Assembly: GCA_964650975.1 (NCBI GenBank)
Contig: CAZYWA010000115.1
Location: 3,777-12,958, forward strand
Length of the DNA stretch: 9,182 nt
Direction of reading: 5' to 3'
Source: CAZYWA01 sp964650975 [NCBI: uncultured bacterium]
GTDB lineage: Bacteria > JADJOY01
Below the pieces are notes generated by a model. The model was not told where the DNA came from and did no database searches. It was given only the letters and a program-made list of their open reading frames with translations. Made by a program: the position numbers and the translations under genes. Shown here one piece after another: positions 1 through 6,565 of the stretch (position 1 is its first letter; each line of letters starts with the position of its first letter).

Positions 1-1
1 A

Positions 2-1027
2 TCGACGGTTCACTTCCAGGGGCCCTGGATGGTGCCGACCATGTGGTGGCCGCCGGAGGAGATCGGCGAACGGACGTTCGACGTCGATCTGTTTCGCGTC
101 GAGCGCGGCGCTCCGGAGCCGGTCGACGCCCTCGAGATGTCGCCCGAGGAGTCGGCGTGGCTCGACGGCTTCTACGCGCCGGAGACGCAACCGGAGACGT
201 CGATTCGCTACCGCTGGACCCGCGAGCACGCGCGGGCTTTTCTGCCGGGCCTCGATCCCGCCGCAGCGCACACGATCTACTTGCGGCTCGCGAGCCAGCG
301 CCTGCGTGGCGACGCGCCGGTGCGTGCTCGTATCGGCCTCGACGGTGACGAGGCGCGAGCTGCGGAAGTCGATCACGGCTTCCAGATCTACGAGGTGCCG
401 CAAGCGGCCGGTGCGCGCGCCCCGGTACTGACGCTCGACACCGAGCCGATGGCCGGGCGCGTGACCGCGGGTGAAGGCGACCAGCGCGACCTGGGAGTCT
501 CGGTGGACTGGATCGCCTGGGATCTGCCTAGCCGCCTCGATTTCGCGGACCGGCGTATCAGTCGTCTGCTGGTGGGCTTTTCCCAGCCGGAACGCGAGAG
601 CGGCCGTACGCGCTGGTTCCGGTGGACGGGCGAAAAGGCGTCCATGTACCTTCCGGCCTGCCCAGCGGGTCCCGTCGAGGTGCGGATCGTGCTCGACGCG
701 GGGCTGGCCCCTGCGAATGACTCGGTGGACGCGGCTCGACCCATCCGCCTGCGGGTGCAGGGCGAGACGCTGGGGCCGTTCACCCCTCCGGCGGGCTGGC
801 AGTGGTTGGTGCTGCGCGTACCGACCGGGTTGCGAGAGGCGGGAGACGCGACGGTGCCGAGGGTCGACTTGCTGAGCGACGTCGAGCGCGCGCCGGGGCG
901 ACGCAGGTCCCGGAACGGGGCACGGGTCGCGTACGCCGAGGCCGTGCCGCTCGCCGGCGCCCCGACCGCGGATCGCGGAGCGACGATCCAGGATTCGGCG
1001 ACGGTGCGGTTCGAGGCGCTGCGGTGA
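2..1027 (+). CDS. Partial protein of tandem beta-sandwich-like domains (5' end missing)
   Basis: The reading frame is open from base 2 to the TGA at 1025-1027. The ATG at 29 is preceded by in-frame coding sequence (STVHFQGPW), so the gene probably starts outside the window. The visible ~341 residues contain no membrane helix and no enzyme motif I recognise. They look like repeats of one strand-rich domain. Two copies carry a matching block: GFYAPETQPETSIRYRWTRE (about 167-226), followed by an FLP at 238-246, and GFSQPERESGRTRWFRWTGE (about 575-634), followed by YLP. Each repeat seems to close on a V-x-V-D-type strand (DVDLFRV, SVDWIAWD, ARVAYAEA), which makes the left edge the tail of a third copy. 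I see a soluble, probably extracytoplasmic beta domain, possibly the C-terminal part of a membrane glycosyltransferase or a carbohydrate-binding module. That role is inferred from the neighbours. Its stop overlaps the GT2 start by 4 bases (GTGA), so the two are probably co-translated. Confidence 0.75.
   Translation, partial: STVHFQGPWMVPTMWWPPEEIGERTFDVDLFRVERGAPEPVDALEMSPEESAWLDGFYAPETQPETSIRYRWTREHARAFLPGLDPAAAHTIYLRLASQRLRGDAPVRARIGLDGDEARAAEVDHGFQIYEVPQAAGARAPVLTLDTEPMAGRVTAGEGDQRDLGVSVDWIAWDLPSRLDFADRRISRLLVGFSQPERESGRTRWFRWTGEKASMYLPACPAGPVEVRIVLDAGLAPANDSVDAARPIRLRVQGETLGPFTPPAGWQWLVLRVPTGLREAGDATVPRVDLLSDVERAPGRRRSRNGARVAYAEAVPLAGAPTADRGATIQDSATVRFEALR
1013..1016 (+). promoter_or_regulatory. 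Ribosome binding site for the GT2 gene at 1024
   Basis: GAGG lies 7 bases upstream of the GTG at 1024, inside the last codons of the preceding gene. It supports choosing GTG 1024 over the longer reading frame that opens at 802, whose extra residues only shadow the upstream gene. Confidence 0.5.
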
Positions 1028-2007
1028 AGCTCATCGTCCAGATCCCGTGCCTCAACGAGACTGCCACGCTCGCCAAGGTGGTGGGGTCGATTCCGCGCTC
1101 GATTCCCGGCGTCGACCGGGTCGAGGTCCTGGTCATCGACGACGGCTCGACCGACGGCACCGCCGACCTCGCGGCGTCCCTGGGCGTCGAGCACGTGATC
1201 CGGTTCAAGCGAAACCGCGGCCTGGCGCGGGCGTTTCTGGCCGGGCTCGACGCGTGCCTCAAGCTTGGCGCGGACGTGATCGTGCACACCGACGGCGACA
1301 ACCAGTACCCGAGCGAGGACATCCCGCGGCTCATCCGCCCGATCCTCGACGGCGAAGCCGACTTCGTGGTGGGCGAGCGCGACATCCAGAACATCGAACA
1401 CTTCTCGCCCACCAAGAAATCGCTGCAACGCCTCGGGTCGTGGGTGGTGCGGCGCTTTTCCGGCACCGCGATTCCCGACACCACGAGCGGCTTTCGCGCC
1501 ATGAGCCGGGAGGCGGCGCTCAAGCTCAACGTGGTGTCCGAGTACAGCTATACGCTGGAGACGATCATCCAGGCGGGTCGCCAGCGCATCGCGATCGGAC
1601 ACGTACCGATCCGCACCAACGCCAAGACCCGCGACTCGCGGCTCATCTCCAATACCCGCGACTACATCCAGCGCTCGGCGCTCACCATCCTGCGCACCTA
1701 CACGATGTACGAGCCGCTCCGGGTCTTCACGATGGCGGGCGGCCTGCTCTTCGGCACGGGGCTCGCGATCGGCGCGCGGTTTCTGGTGCTGTTCGCGCTC
1801 GGCTCGGGACGTGGTCACGTCCAGTCGCTGATCCTGGCGGCGATTCTCCTGCTGCTCGGGTTCCAGGTGGTGCTGATCGGCCTCCTGGCCGACATCATCG
1901 GCGCCAACCGGCGCTTGCTCGAGACCGTGCTGGAGAAGGTGCGCCGCCTGGAGAGCGCCGCACCGCCCGAGACGCTCGCGACGTCACCGAAGTCGCCCAG
2001 GGAATGA
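1024..2007 (+). CDS. GT2 polyprenyl-phosphate sugar synthase-like glycosyltransferase with two C-terminal TM helices
   Basis: This 327-residue protein is a family 2 (GT-A fold) glycosyltransferase of the dolichyl-phosphate mannose synthase-like group, which transfers a sugar from a nucleotide donor to a polyprenyl phosphate on the cytoplasmic face. The start VQIPCLNE (residues 5-12) is the family's N-terminal strand. DDGSTDGT at 39-46 binds the nucleotide, and TDGDNQY at 89-95 holds the metal-binding DxD. TSGFRAM and VPIRTN further on are also typical. Two hydrophobic helices follow at about 237-260 and 269-293, then a charged tail (LLETVLEKVRRLE) that may form a short coiled coil. The frame is open from 802, but the catalytic domain starts immediately at GTG 1024, which has a GAGG 7 bases upstream. 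It overlaps the upstream gene by GTGA and the downstream GT4 by ATGA. The sugar and lipid are not determinable. The minus-strand GT2 at 7540-8460 has the same architecture. Confidence 0.93.
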   Translation: MKLIVQIPCLNETATLAKVVGSIPRSIPGVDRVEVLVIDDGSTDGTADLAASLGVEHVIRFKRNRGLARAFLAGLDACLKLGADVIVHTDGDNQYPSEDIPRLIRPILDGEADFVVGERDIQNIEHFSPTKKSLQRLGSWVVRRFSGTAIPDTTSGFRAMSREAALKLNVVSEYSYTLETIIQAGRQRIAIGHVPIRTNAKTRDSRLISNTRDYIQRSALTILRTYTMYEPLRVFTMAGGLLFGTGLAIGARFLVLFALGSGRGHVQSLILAAILLLLGFQVVLIGLLADIIGANRRLLETVLEKVRRLESAAPPETLATSPKSPRE

Positions 2008-3176
2008 ACGCGTGGCTGGTCTTTCCGCGCTTCAAGATGCCGACCGGGGCGGAGCGCTTCATCCTGGGGCTCGCGCGGGGACTGGTGGAGCAGGGCCACG
2101 CGGCACACGTCCTCACGCACCATTTCGATGAGCGTTGCCGCGGGCTGGTGGCGCGCGGCGTCGAGGTTCACGCGAGCGGCCGCCGGTACGAGTGGACCGG
2201 CAACCACTACGCCGATTCCGCGATCCGCTATGCGGCCGGTGCGTCGCTCGGCGCGCGGATTCCGGCTGAGGCGGACGTCGCGATCTTCTTCGCCGCCGCT
2301 TCGGTTCCGGCGCTGGCGCGGCTGACGCGGCGGTCGACCGGCACTCGCGCGCTTTACTTCTGTTTCGAGCCGCCGCGGTTCGCGTACCGCGACCGCGAGG
2401 CGATTCTGAACCGCGTCGGGCCGCTTCGCTTGCTGCTGGCGCCCGCCGCGTCGCTGTGGCGCCGCGTCGACGCGCGCTGGGTCCGTCGCGCGTCGACGGT
2501 GCTGGTCTTCGACGCGTTCATCGAGGAGCAGGTGCGCGAGCTCTATCCGGGCATGGCGGTGGCGCGCGTCACCCCGTGCGTCGACGTGCCGCCGCCGGGC
2601 TCACGCCCGGTGGCGACACTTCGCGAGCGACTCGCAATTGGCGACGCACCCGTGATCCTGAGCGTCAACTTCCTCCACCCGCGCAAGCGTGTGGATCTGT
2701 TCCTCGCGGCGCTGGCGCAGGTGTGCGAGCGTCACGATCGAGCGGTGGGTGTCGTCGTCGGCGAAGGACCCGAGCGCGAGCGATTGGAAGCGGAGCGCCG
2801 GCGGCTCGGACTCGGCTCGCGCGTGCATTTCGTGGGCTTCGTGCCCGAAGACGAGCTGGGCTCGTGGTACCGCTTGGCCTCCGTCTATCTGCACACGGCG
2901 CACGACGAGTCGTTCGGCCTGACGGTACTCGAGGCTGGAAGCGTCGCGGTGCCGGTGGTCGCGGTGCGAGAGGGTGGGGTGGTCGAGACGCTCGAGGATG
3001 GAGCGACCGGCATCCTGGTCGAGTCCGACGCCCGGGCGCTTGCCGACGCGGTACTGGCTCTGCTTGCCGATCCGGCCCGCGCTCACGCGATCGGCGATCG
3101 AGCGGCCGAGCGCGTGCCGGCGCGCTTCAGCCACGAGCGCATGACGGCGGAAATGCTGAGCGTGCTGGGAATCTAG
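2004..3176 (+). CDS. GT4 family glycosyltransferase
   Basis: This 390-residue protein has the length and two-domain layout of a GT-B fold, family 4 retaining glycosyltransferase, a cytoplasmic enzyme that adds a sugar from a nucleotide donor to a growing glycan. Residues 4-19 (WLVFPRFKMPTGAERF) form the first strand and the glycine loop of the acceptor domain. The donor domain carries the family's E-x7-E motif as ESFGLTVLE, with E302 and E310. The usual GR-x-x-x-KG donor-phosphate motif appears as NFLHPRKRVD (222-231), with R227 and K228 in the basic positions. There is no signal peptide or clear membrane helix; LRLLLAPAASLW near the middle is only mildly hydrophobic. The ATG at 2004 overlaps the GT2 stop by 4 bases (ATGA). 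The AGGG just before it is too close to act as a normal ribosome binding site, so translational coupling is likely. The open frame extends upstream to 1047, but that part is a shadow of the GT2 gene. The sugar is unknown. Confidence 0.92.
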   Translation: MNAWLVFPRFKMPTGAERFILGLARGLVEQGHAAHVLTHHFDERCRGLVARGVEVHASGRRYEWTGNHYADSAIRYAAGASLGARIPAEADVAIFFAAASVPALARLTRRSTGTRALYFCFEPPRFAYRDREAILNRVGPLRLLLAPAASLWRRVDARWVRRASTVLVFDAFIEEQVRELYPGMAVARVTPCVDVPPPGSRPVATLRERLAIGDAPVILSVNFLHPRKRVDLFLAALAQVCERHDRAVGVVVGEGPERERLEAERRRLGLGSRVHFVGFVPEDELGSWYRLASVYLHTAHDESFGLTVLEAGSVAVPVVAVREGGVVETLEDGATGILVESDARALADAVLALLADPARAHAIGDRAAERVPARFSHERMTAEMLSVLGI

Positions 3177-3181
3177 GCGTA

Positions 3182-3208
3182 CGCCGGGCGCCGCGGCGGC
3201 GCCCGGCG
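3182..3208 (+). terminator. Strong GC hairpin after the first GT4 gene, possible terminator
   Basis: CGCCGGGCGCCG (3182-3193) pairs perfectly with CGGCGCCCGGCG (3197-3208), giving a 12-bp stem and a 3-base loop that starts 6 bases after the TAG stop. No T-run follows (next bases CCGGAACC), so it is not a textbook intrinsic terminator. It could act as a U-less terminator, a pause site or a 3'-end stabiliser. Confidence 0.4.
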
Positions 3209-3211
3209 CCG

Positions 3212-3230
3212 GAACCGTGTGGTACGGTTC
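3212..3230 (+). repeat. Second small hairpin in the same gap
   Basis: GAACCGT (3212-3218) pairs with ACGGTTC (3224-3230) around a 5-base loop, directly downstream of the larger hairpin. A third palindrome, GCCGCGCG/CGCGCGGC with a 2-base loop, lies at 3271-3288. Their role is unknown. They occupy the only sizeable gap on the plus strand, between the first GT4 stop and the second GT4 start. Confidence 0.35.
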
Positions 3231-3331
3231 GCGCTCGCTCGAAGCTCGAATCGATCGAGGAATGGCTTCGGCCGCGCGCTCGCGCGGCGCGCGACTGCGC
3301 CGCCCCGTCGTCTCGCGGCCACTCGCCGATC

Positions 3332-3336
3332 AAGGA
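3332..3336 (+). promoter_or_regulatory. Ribosome binding site for the second GT4 gene
   Basis: AAGGA sits 7 bases upstream of GTG 3344. This is the clearest Shine-Dalgarno sequence in the window. It fixes the start of the second GT4 gene, whose frame stays open far upstream without coding character. This gene starts after a gap instead of an overlap, so it must recruit ribosomes independently. Confidence 0.65.
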
Positions 3337-3343
3337 CGATCCC

Positions 3344-4663
3344 GTGCGCGTGCTGATGATCACCTCGTCCTATCCCAAGCACGCGGGCGATGGGACTTCC
3401 CCCTTCATCGGCTATCTGGCGGAGAGCATCGCCGCGCACTCCGGTTGCGAGATCGACGTGGTGCTTCCCGAGCACCCGGAGCTGGTGGTCGACCGAGCGG
3501 GAACGCGAGCGCGGCTCCATCCTTACCGCTACGCCCCGACCGCGGCGTGGAGCTTGTGGGGCTACGCCGCTTCGCTCGACGCCGACCGGGCCGTGAAGAG
3601 CCGGGTGTTTCTCCTGGCGCCGTTTGCGCTGCTGGCGGGTTTGATCCGAGCGCTGCGGATCACGCGCCGCCGGCCGCTGGACGTGGTCCACGCGCACTGG
3701 GTGCTGCCCAACGGTCCGATCGGAGCACTGACCGCGTGGCTGCGTGGCGTGCCTCTGGTGGTGAGCTTGCACGGATCGGACATGTACCTCGCGGAGCGCG
3801 GCCCGTGGCTCGGCTGGGTGGCGAGGCAGGTGTTCCGGCGCGCCTCGCAGGTCGTGGCGTGCAGCGAAAATCTGCGCGATCGGGCCATTCGGCTCGGCGC
3901 TCCCGCGCGCGCCACCCACACCATCCCGTACGGAGTGGACCTGGCCCGTTTCCGTCCCGATGCAGCGAGCCGTGCGTGGCTTCGGGAGCGGCTCGGGATC
4001 GGCGCCGCGGATCCGGTGGTGCTCGCCGTGGGCCGTCTGGTCGGAAAGAAGGGATTCGAGGTGCTGGTACGGGCGTGGCCGGCGGTGATCGCGGCACGGC
4101 CGGGGGCGCGGCTGGTGATCGCCGGGGACGGCGACCTGCGCGAGGAGCTCGGAGAGCAGGCACGATCGGCGGGCTGCGCTTCGAGTGTGTCCTTCGTCGG
4201 AGCGGTTCGTCACGACGAGATTCCACGCTTCTATGCCGGCTCGGACGTGGTCGCGATTCCTTCGGTCCAGGACGAGGGTGGCAACGTGGATGGCCTCCCC
4301 AACGTGCTCATGGAGAGCCTGGCCTCGGGCGCGGCCGTGGTGGCGACGCGAGTCGGCGGGATTCCACACGTGGTCGAGGATGGTGTGAACGGGGTGCTGG
4401 TCGAGCCTCACGACGTCGCGGCTCTCGGTGCGGCGCTGGTTCGGTTGCTCGCCGATCCCGGGATGGCCCGCCGTCTGGGCGAGGCGGCTCGCAACGGCGC
4501 CGAAGAGCAGCAAGGATGGGAGGCGACCGCGCGAGCCCATCTCGCGGTGTACGACGATGCAATCGGCAGCCGCTCGAGCGCCGCCGCGAGTGGTCCCCAT
4601 GCCGAGACGGGTGGCGAGACCAAAGCAGCCGCCGCCGCCTGGGTCCGTCCTCGATCGACGTGA
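3344..4663 (+). CDS. GT4 family glycosyltransferase
   Basis: This 439-residue protein is a second GT-B fold, family 4 glycosyltransferase, expected in the cytoplasm or at the inner face of the membrane. The N-terminal VLMITSSYPKHAGDGTSPF (residues 3-21) has the SSYP strand and loop common in GT4 enzymes that act early in polysaccharide assembly. HAHWVLP follows from residue 116 and HGSDMY at 143-148. The donor domain has GRLVGKKG at 230-237 (R231, K235/K236 for the donor phosphates) and DGLPNVLME at 316-324. In the last of these the first acid of the usual E-x7-E is Asp, a variant also known in GT4 proteins. A hydrophobic stretch at about 89-103 (VFLLAPFALLAGLIR) may contact the membrane. The last ~34 residues are a low-complexity Ala/Ser-rich tail with no clear function. 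GTG 3344 was chosen for its AAGGA and because the Rossmann strand begins there. Donor and acceptor are unknown. Confidence 0.92.
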   Translation: MRVLMITSSYPKHAGDGTSPFIGYLAESIAAHSGCEIDVVLPEHPELVVDRAGTRARLHPYRYAPTAAWSLWGYAASLDADRAVKSRVFLLAPFALLAGLIRALRITRRRPLDVVHAHWVLPNGPIGALTAWLRGVPLVVSLHGSDMYLAERGPWLGWVARQVFRRASQVVACSENLRDRAIRLGAPARATHTIPYGVDLARFRPDAASRAWLRERLGIGAADPVVLAVGRLVGKKGFEVLVRAWPAVIAARPGARLVIAGDGDLREELGEQARSAGCASSVSFVGAVRHDEIPRFYAGSDVVAIPSVQDEGGNVDGLPNVLMESLASGAAVVATRVGGIPHVVEDGVNGVLVEPHDVAALGAALVRLLADPGMARRLGEAARNGAEEQQGWEATARAHLAVYDDAIGSRSSAAASGPHAETGGETKAAAAAWVRPRST

Positions 4664-4693
4664 AGCGCGCGGAATCGCACGAGCCTCCCCGAC

Positions 4694-6562
4694 GTGAATC
4701 CAGCCAGCACACCGGTCGCACCGCTCCGCGACAAGGCTGGGGGCTCGCCTTGGCTCGTCGCGTGCCGGGTGGCGCTGGTTCTGGTGCCGGTGCTCGCGGT
4801 GGTGCTCGATGCGAGCACTCCTCCCAAGGTCATCAAGGACGAGGTCCAGCACCTGGCCTACTTGCGCTCGCTGGTGCTCGACCGCGACCTCGACTTCTCG
4901 AACGACTTCCAGGCGCTCTGGCCCAAGTTCCAGAAGCACCCGTGGCGGGTCGAGCGCACCGGGCGGCCGCCCAACACGGCGGCCCTGGGCGCGCCGCTGC
5001 TGTGGGCGCCCGCGTTCGTGGTGGCGCACGCGTTTGGCTCGAACTTGGTCGAGCGCGAGGCGTGCGTGCTCACGTCGTCGCTACTCTTCTCGCTCGGCGT
5101 GCTGCTCGCCTACCGGATCGCGAAGGACCGCTTCGGGCCGCTGGCGGCGGCACTCGGCACTGCACTGGTCACGGGAGCCAGCTTCTACGGGTACTGGTGG
5201 CTCTACCCGGGGCTTTTCGCCCACGCGCCGGCGATCGGCGTCATCTGCTGCTTCGTGTTCCTGTGGCTGCGCCACCTCGGCAGCACCGAGCCGGGACGCT
5301 GGATTCGGCTCGGTTTGCTGGCCGGGTTCCTCACGGTGGTGCGATGGCAGAACGTCTGGCTGCCGTTTCTGTGCGGCGCCGTCGAGCTCACGTGGCTCTT
5401 GCTCGGCTGGATCGGCGGCGAGACCGGGATGGAAGGAGAGGATGCGCCTGTCGAGGTGCTCGCGGCGTGGGCACGGCGCCGGCGGGTGCTGGTGTGCGCC
5501 GTTGCGTACGCCGCGTCGACGTTCGTCGGCCTCGCTCCGCAGCTGCTGGCGTGGAAGGCGATCTACGGCACCTACATTCCTCGCACCGGCGGCAGCACGT
5601 TCCTGCAGTGGCTCAAGCCCTACTGGATCGACCTCTTGTTCTCGCCGCGCTACGGGCTACTCGGCTTCTCGCCGTGGCTCTACGTTCCGGTCGCGGGACT
5701 GCTGGTGGCGGCGGTGCGCTTTCGACGTGAGCCACTGTGGCTGGTGGGCGGGCTCTACGCGCTGCTCGCGATCTACCTCAACTCGTGCCTCGCGTCGGTG
5801 TCGTGGTACGGCGGCGCCACGTTCGGTCCGCGTCGCCTCGACAGCTTGTTCCCATTCCTGGTGCTGGGCGGTGCCTACGCTGTGGATCGGCTGATGGCGT
5901 GGTGGCGCCGATCGCCGGCGATTCCCGTTGCCTGCGCCACCGGCGCGGGGATCGTGTGGACGCTGACGATGGCGAGCGCTTACCGGGCCGGATCGATCAA
6001 CGTCGGCATGGTGGGTGCGGAACGGTTCGCGTGGCAGGCACCGAACGCGTTCGTGGATCGGCTCGGCTGGCCGCCGTCGTGGCCGGGCGAGCTCTACTAC
6101 GTGCTGCGCGACCGTCTGCGCTGGGGCCAGTACACCCAGCTTGCGGGAGCGGATCCGGTGCCGTTCGGCGACGGGAAGATCGACCTGACACGGGTCGATC
6201 GGCTACATCTGTCGCGAGGATGGCGACTGGGCCAGGCCGCCGTCGCCGATCTCGCGCGGTCCAACCGCAGCGACGACGTCTTCGTGTACGTGATGGATCT
6301 GGGGTTACGCGAGCACGACATCCGGGTCGACGTGCGGGGCCTCCCGGCTCACGAGGCGGGCTCCATCGTGGTGAACGGAACCGCGGTGCGCGCAACCACC
6401 GACGAGGGTTGGCAGGCTCTGGTGCCGCGCGGCATGTGGCGCCCGGGAGTGAACCGCATCGCGTTCCAGCGCGACGCAACCAGCGGAACCGCGAGCTCGC
6501 CTTCGTTCGAGCTGACCGAGCTGCGCCTCGCCAACGTGGGCGGAGAAGCGGGCGACGACTGA
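4694..6562 (+). CDS. GT-C-like polytopic membrane glycosyltransferase with C-terminal soluble domain
   Basis: This 622-residue integral membrane protein has about 10 hydrophobic helices in residues 20-430, then a soluble tail of about 185 residues. A first helix (about 20-38) is followed by an acidic pair D49-E50 in KVIKDEVQH. An acidic site in the first outer loop is the hallmark of GT-C enzymes (PMT/ArnT-like), which use polyprenyl-phosphate sugars on the outer face of the membrane. WYGGATFGPRRLDSLFPFLV resembles the late-helix region of such proteins. The tail (about 490-615) is strand-rich, with blocks such as HDIRVDVRGLP, SIVVNGTAV and FELTELRLANV. It looks like a beta-sandwich, possibly substrate-binding and possibly akin to the domains of the left-edge gene. 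GTG 4694 is the only start before the first helix; it lies in the same frame as the preceding GT4 gene, 30 bases after its stop, with no clear ribosome binding site. Confidence is high for a GT-C-like membrane protein and low for its exact activity. Confidence 0.85.
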   Translation: MNPASTPVAPLRDKAGGSPWLVACRVALVLVPVLAVVLDASTPPKVIKDEVQHLAYLRSLVLDRDLDFSNDFQALWPKFQKHPWRVERTGRPPNTAALGAPLLWAPAFVVAHAFGSNLVEREACVLTSSLLFSLGVLLAYRIAKDRFGPLAAALGTALVTGASFYGYWWLYPGLFAHAPAIGVICCFVFLWLRHLGSTEPGRWIRLGLLAGFLTVVRWQNVWLPFLCGAVELTWLLLGWIGGETGMEGEDAPVEVLAAWARRRRVLVCAVAYAASTFVGLAPQLLAWKAIYGTYIPRTGGSTFLQWLKPYWIDLLFSPRYGLLGFSPWLYVPVAGLLVAAVRFRREPLWLVGGLYALLAIYLNSCLASVSWYGGATFGPRRLDSLFPFLVLGGAYAVDRLMAWWRRSPAIPVACATGAGIVWTLTMASAYRAGSINVGMVGAERFAWQAPNAFVDRLGWPPSWPGELYYVLRDRLRWGQYTQLAGADPVPFGDGKIDLTRVDRLHLSRGWRLGQAAVADLARSNRSDDVFVYVMDLGLREHDIRVDVRGLPAHEAGSIVVNGTAVRATTDEGWQALVPRGMWRPGVNRIAFQRDATSGTASSPSFELTELRLANVGGEAGDD

Positions 6563-6565
6563 GCC

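Noticed and set aside
388-1818. A 476-residue open frame on the minus strand
   Set aside because: It lies antisense to the tandem-domain gene and the GT2 gene. Its product is Arg/Asp/His-rich with no domain, typical of a shadow frame in GC-rich DNA.
1047-2003. N-terminal extension of the first GT4 frame
   Set aside because: It is an out-of-frame shadow of the GT2 gene. The GT4 fold begins at ATG 2004.
3173-5029. A 618-residue open frame on the minus strand
   Set aside because: It is antisense to the second GT4 gene and the start of the GT-C gene. The composition is low-complexity Arg/His/Pro, with no family motif.
3217-5730. An 837-residue open frame on the plus strand
   Set aside because: It overlaps the real GT4 and GT-C genes in another frame, and its product is Arg/Gly/Ala-rich with no hydrophobic helices or motifs.
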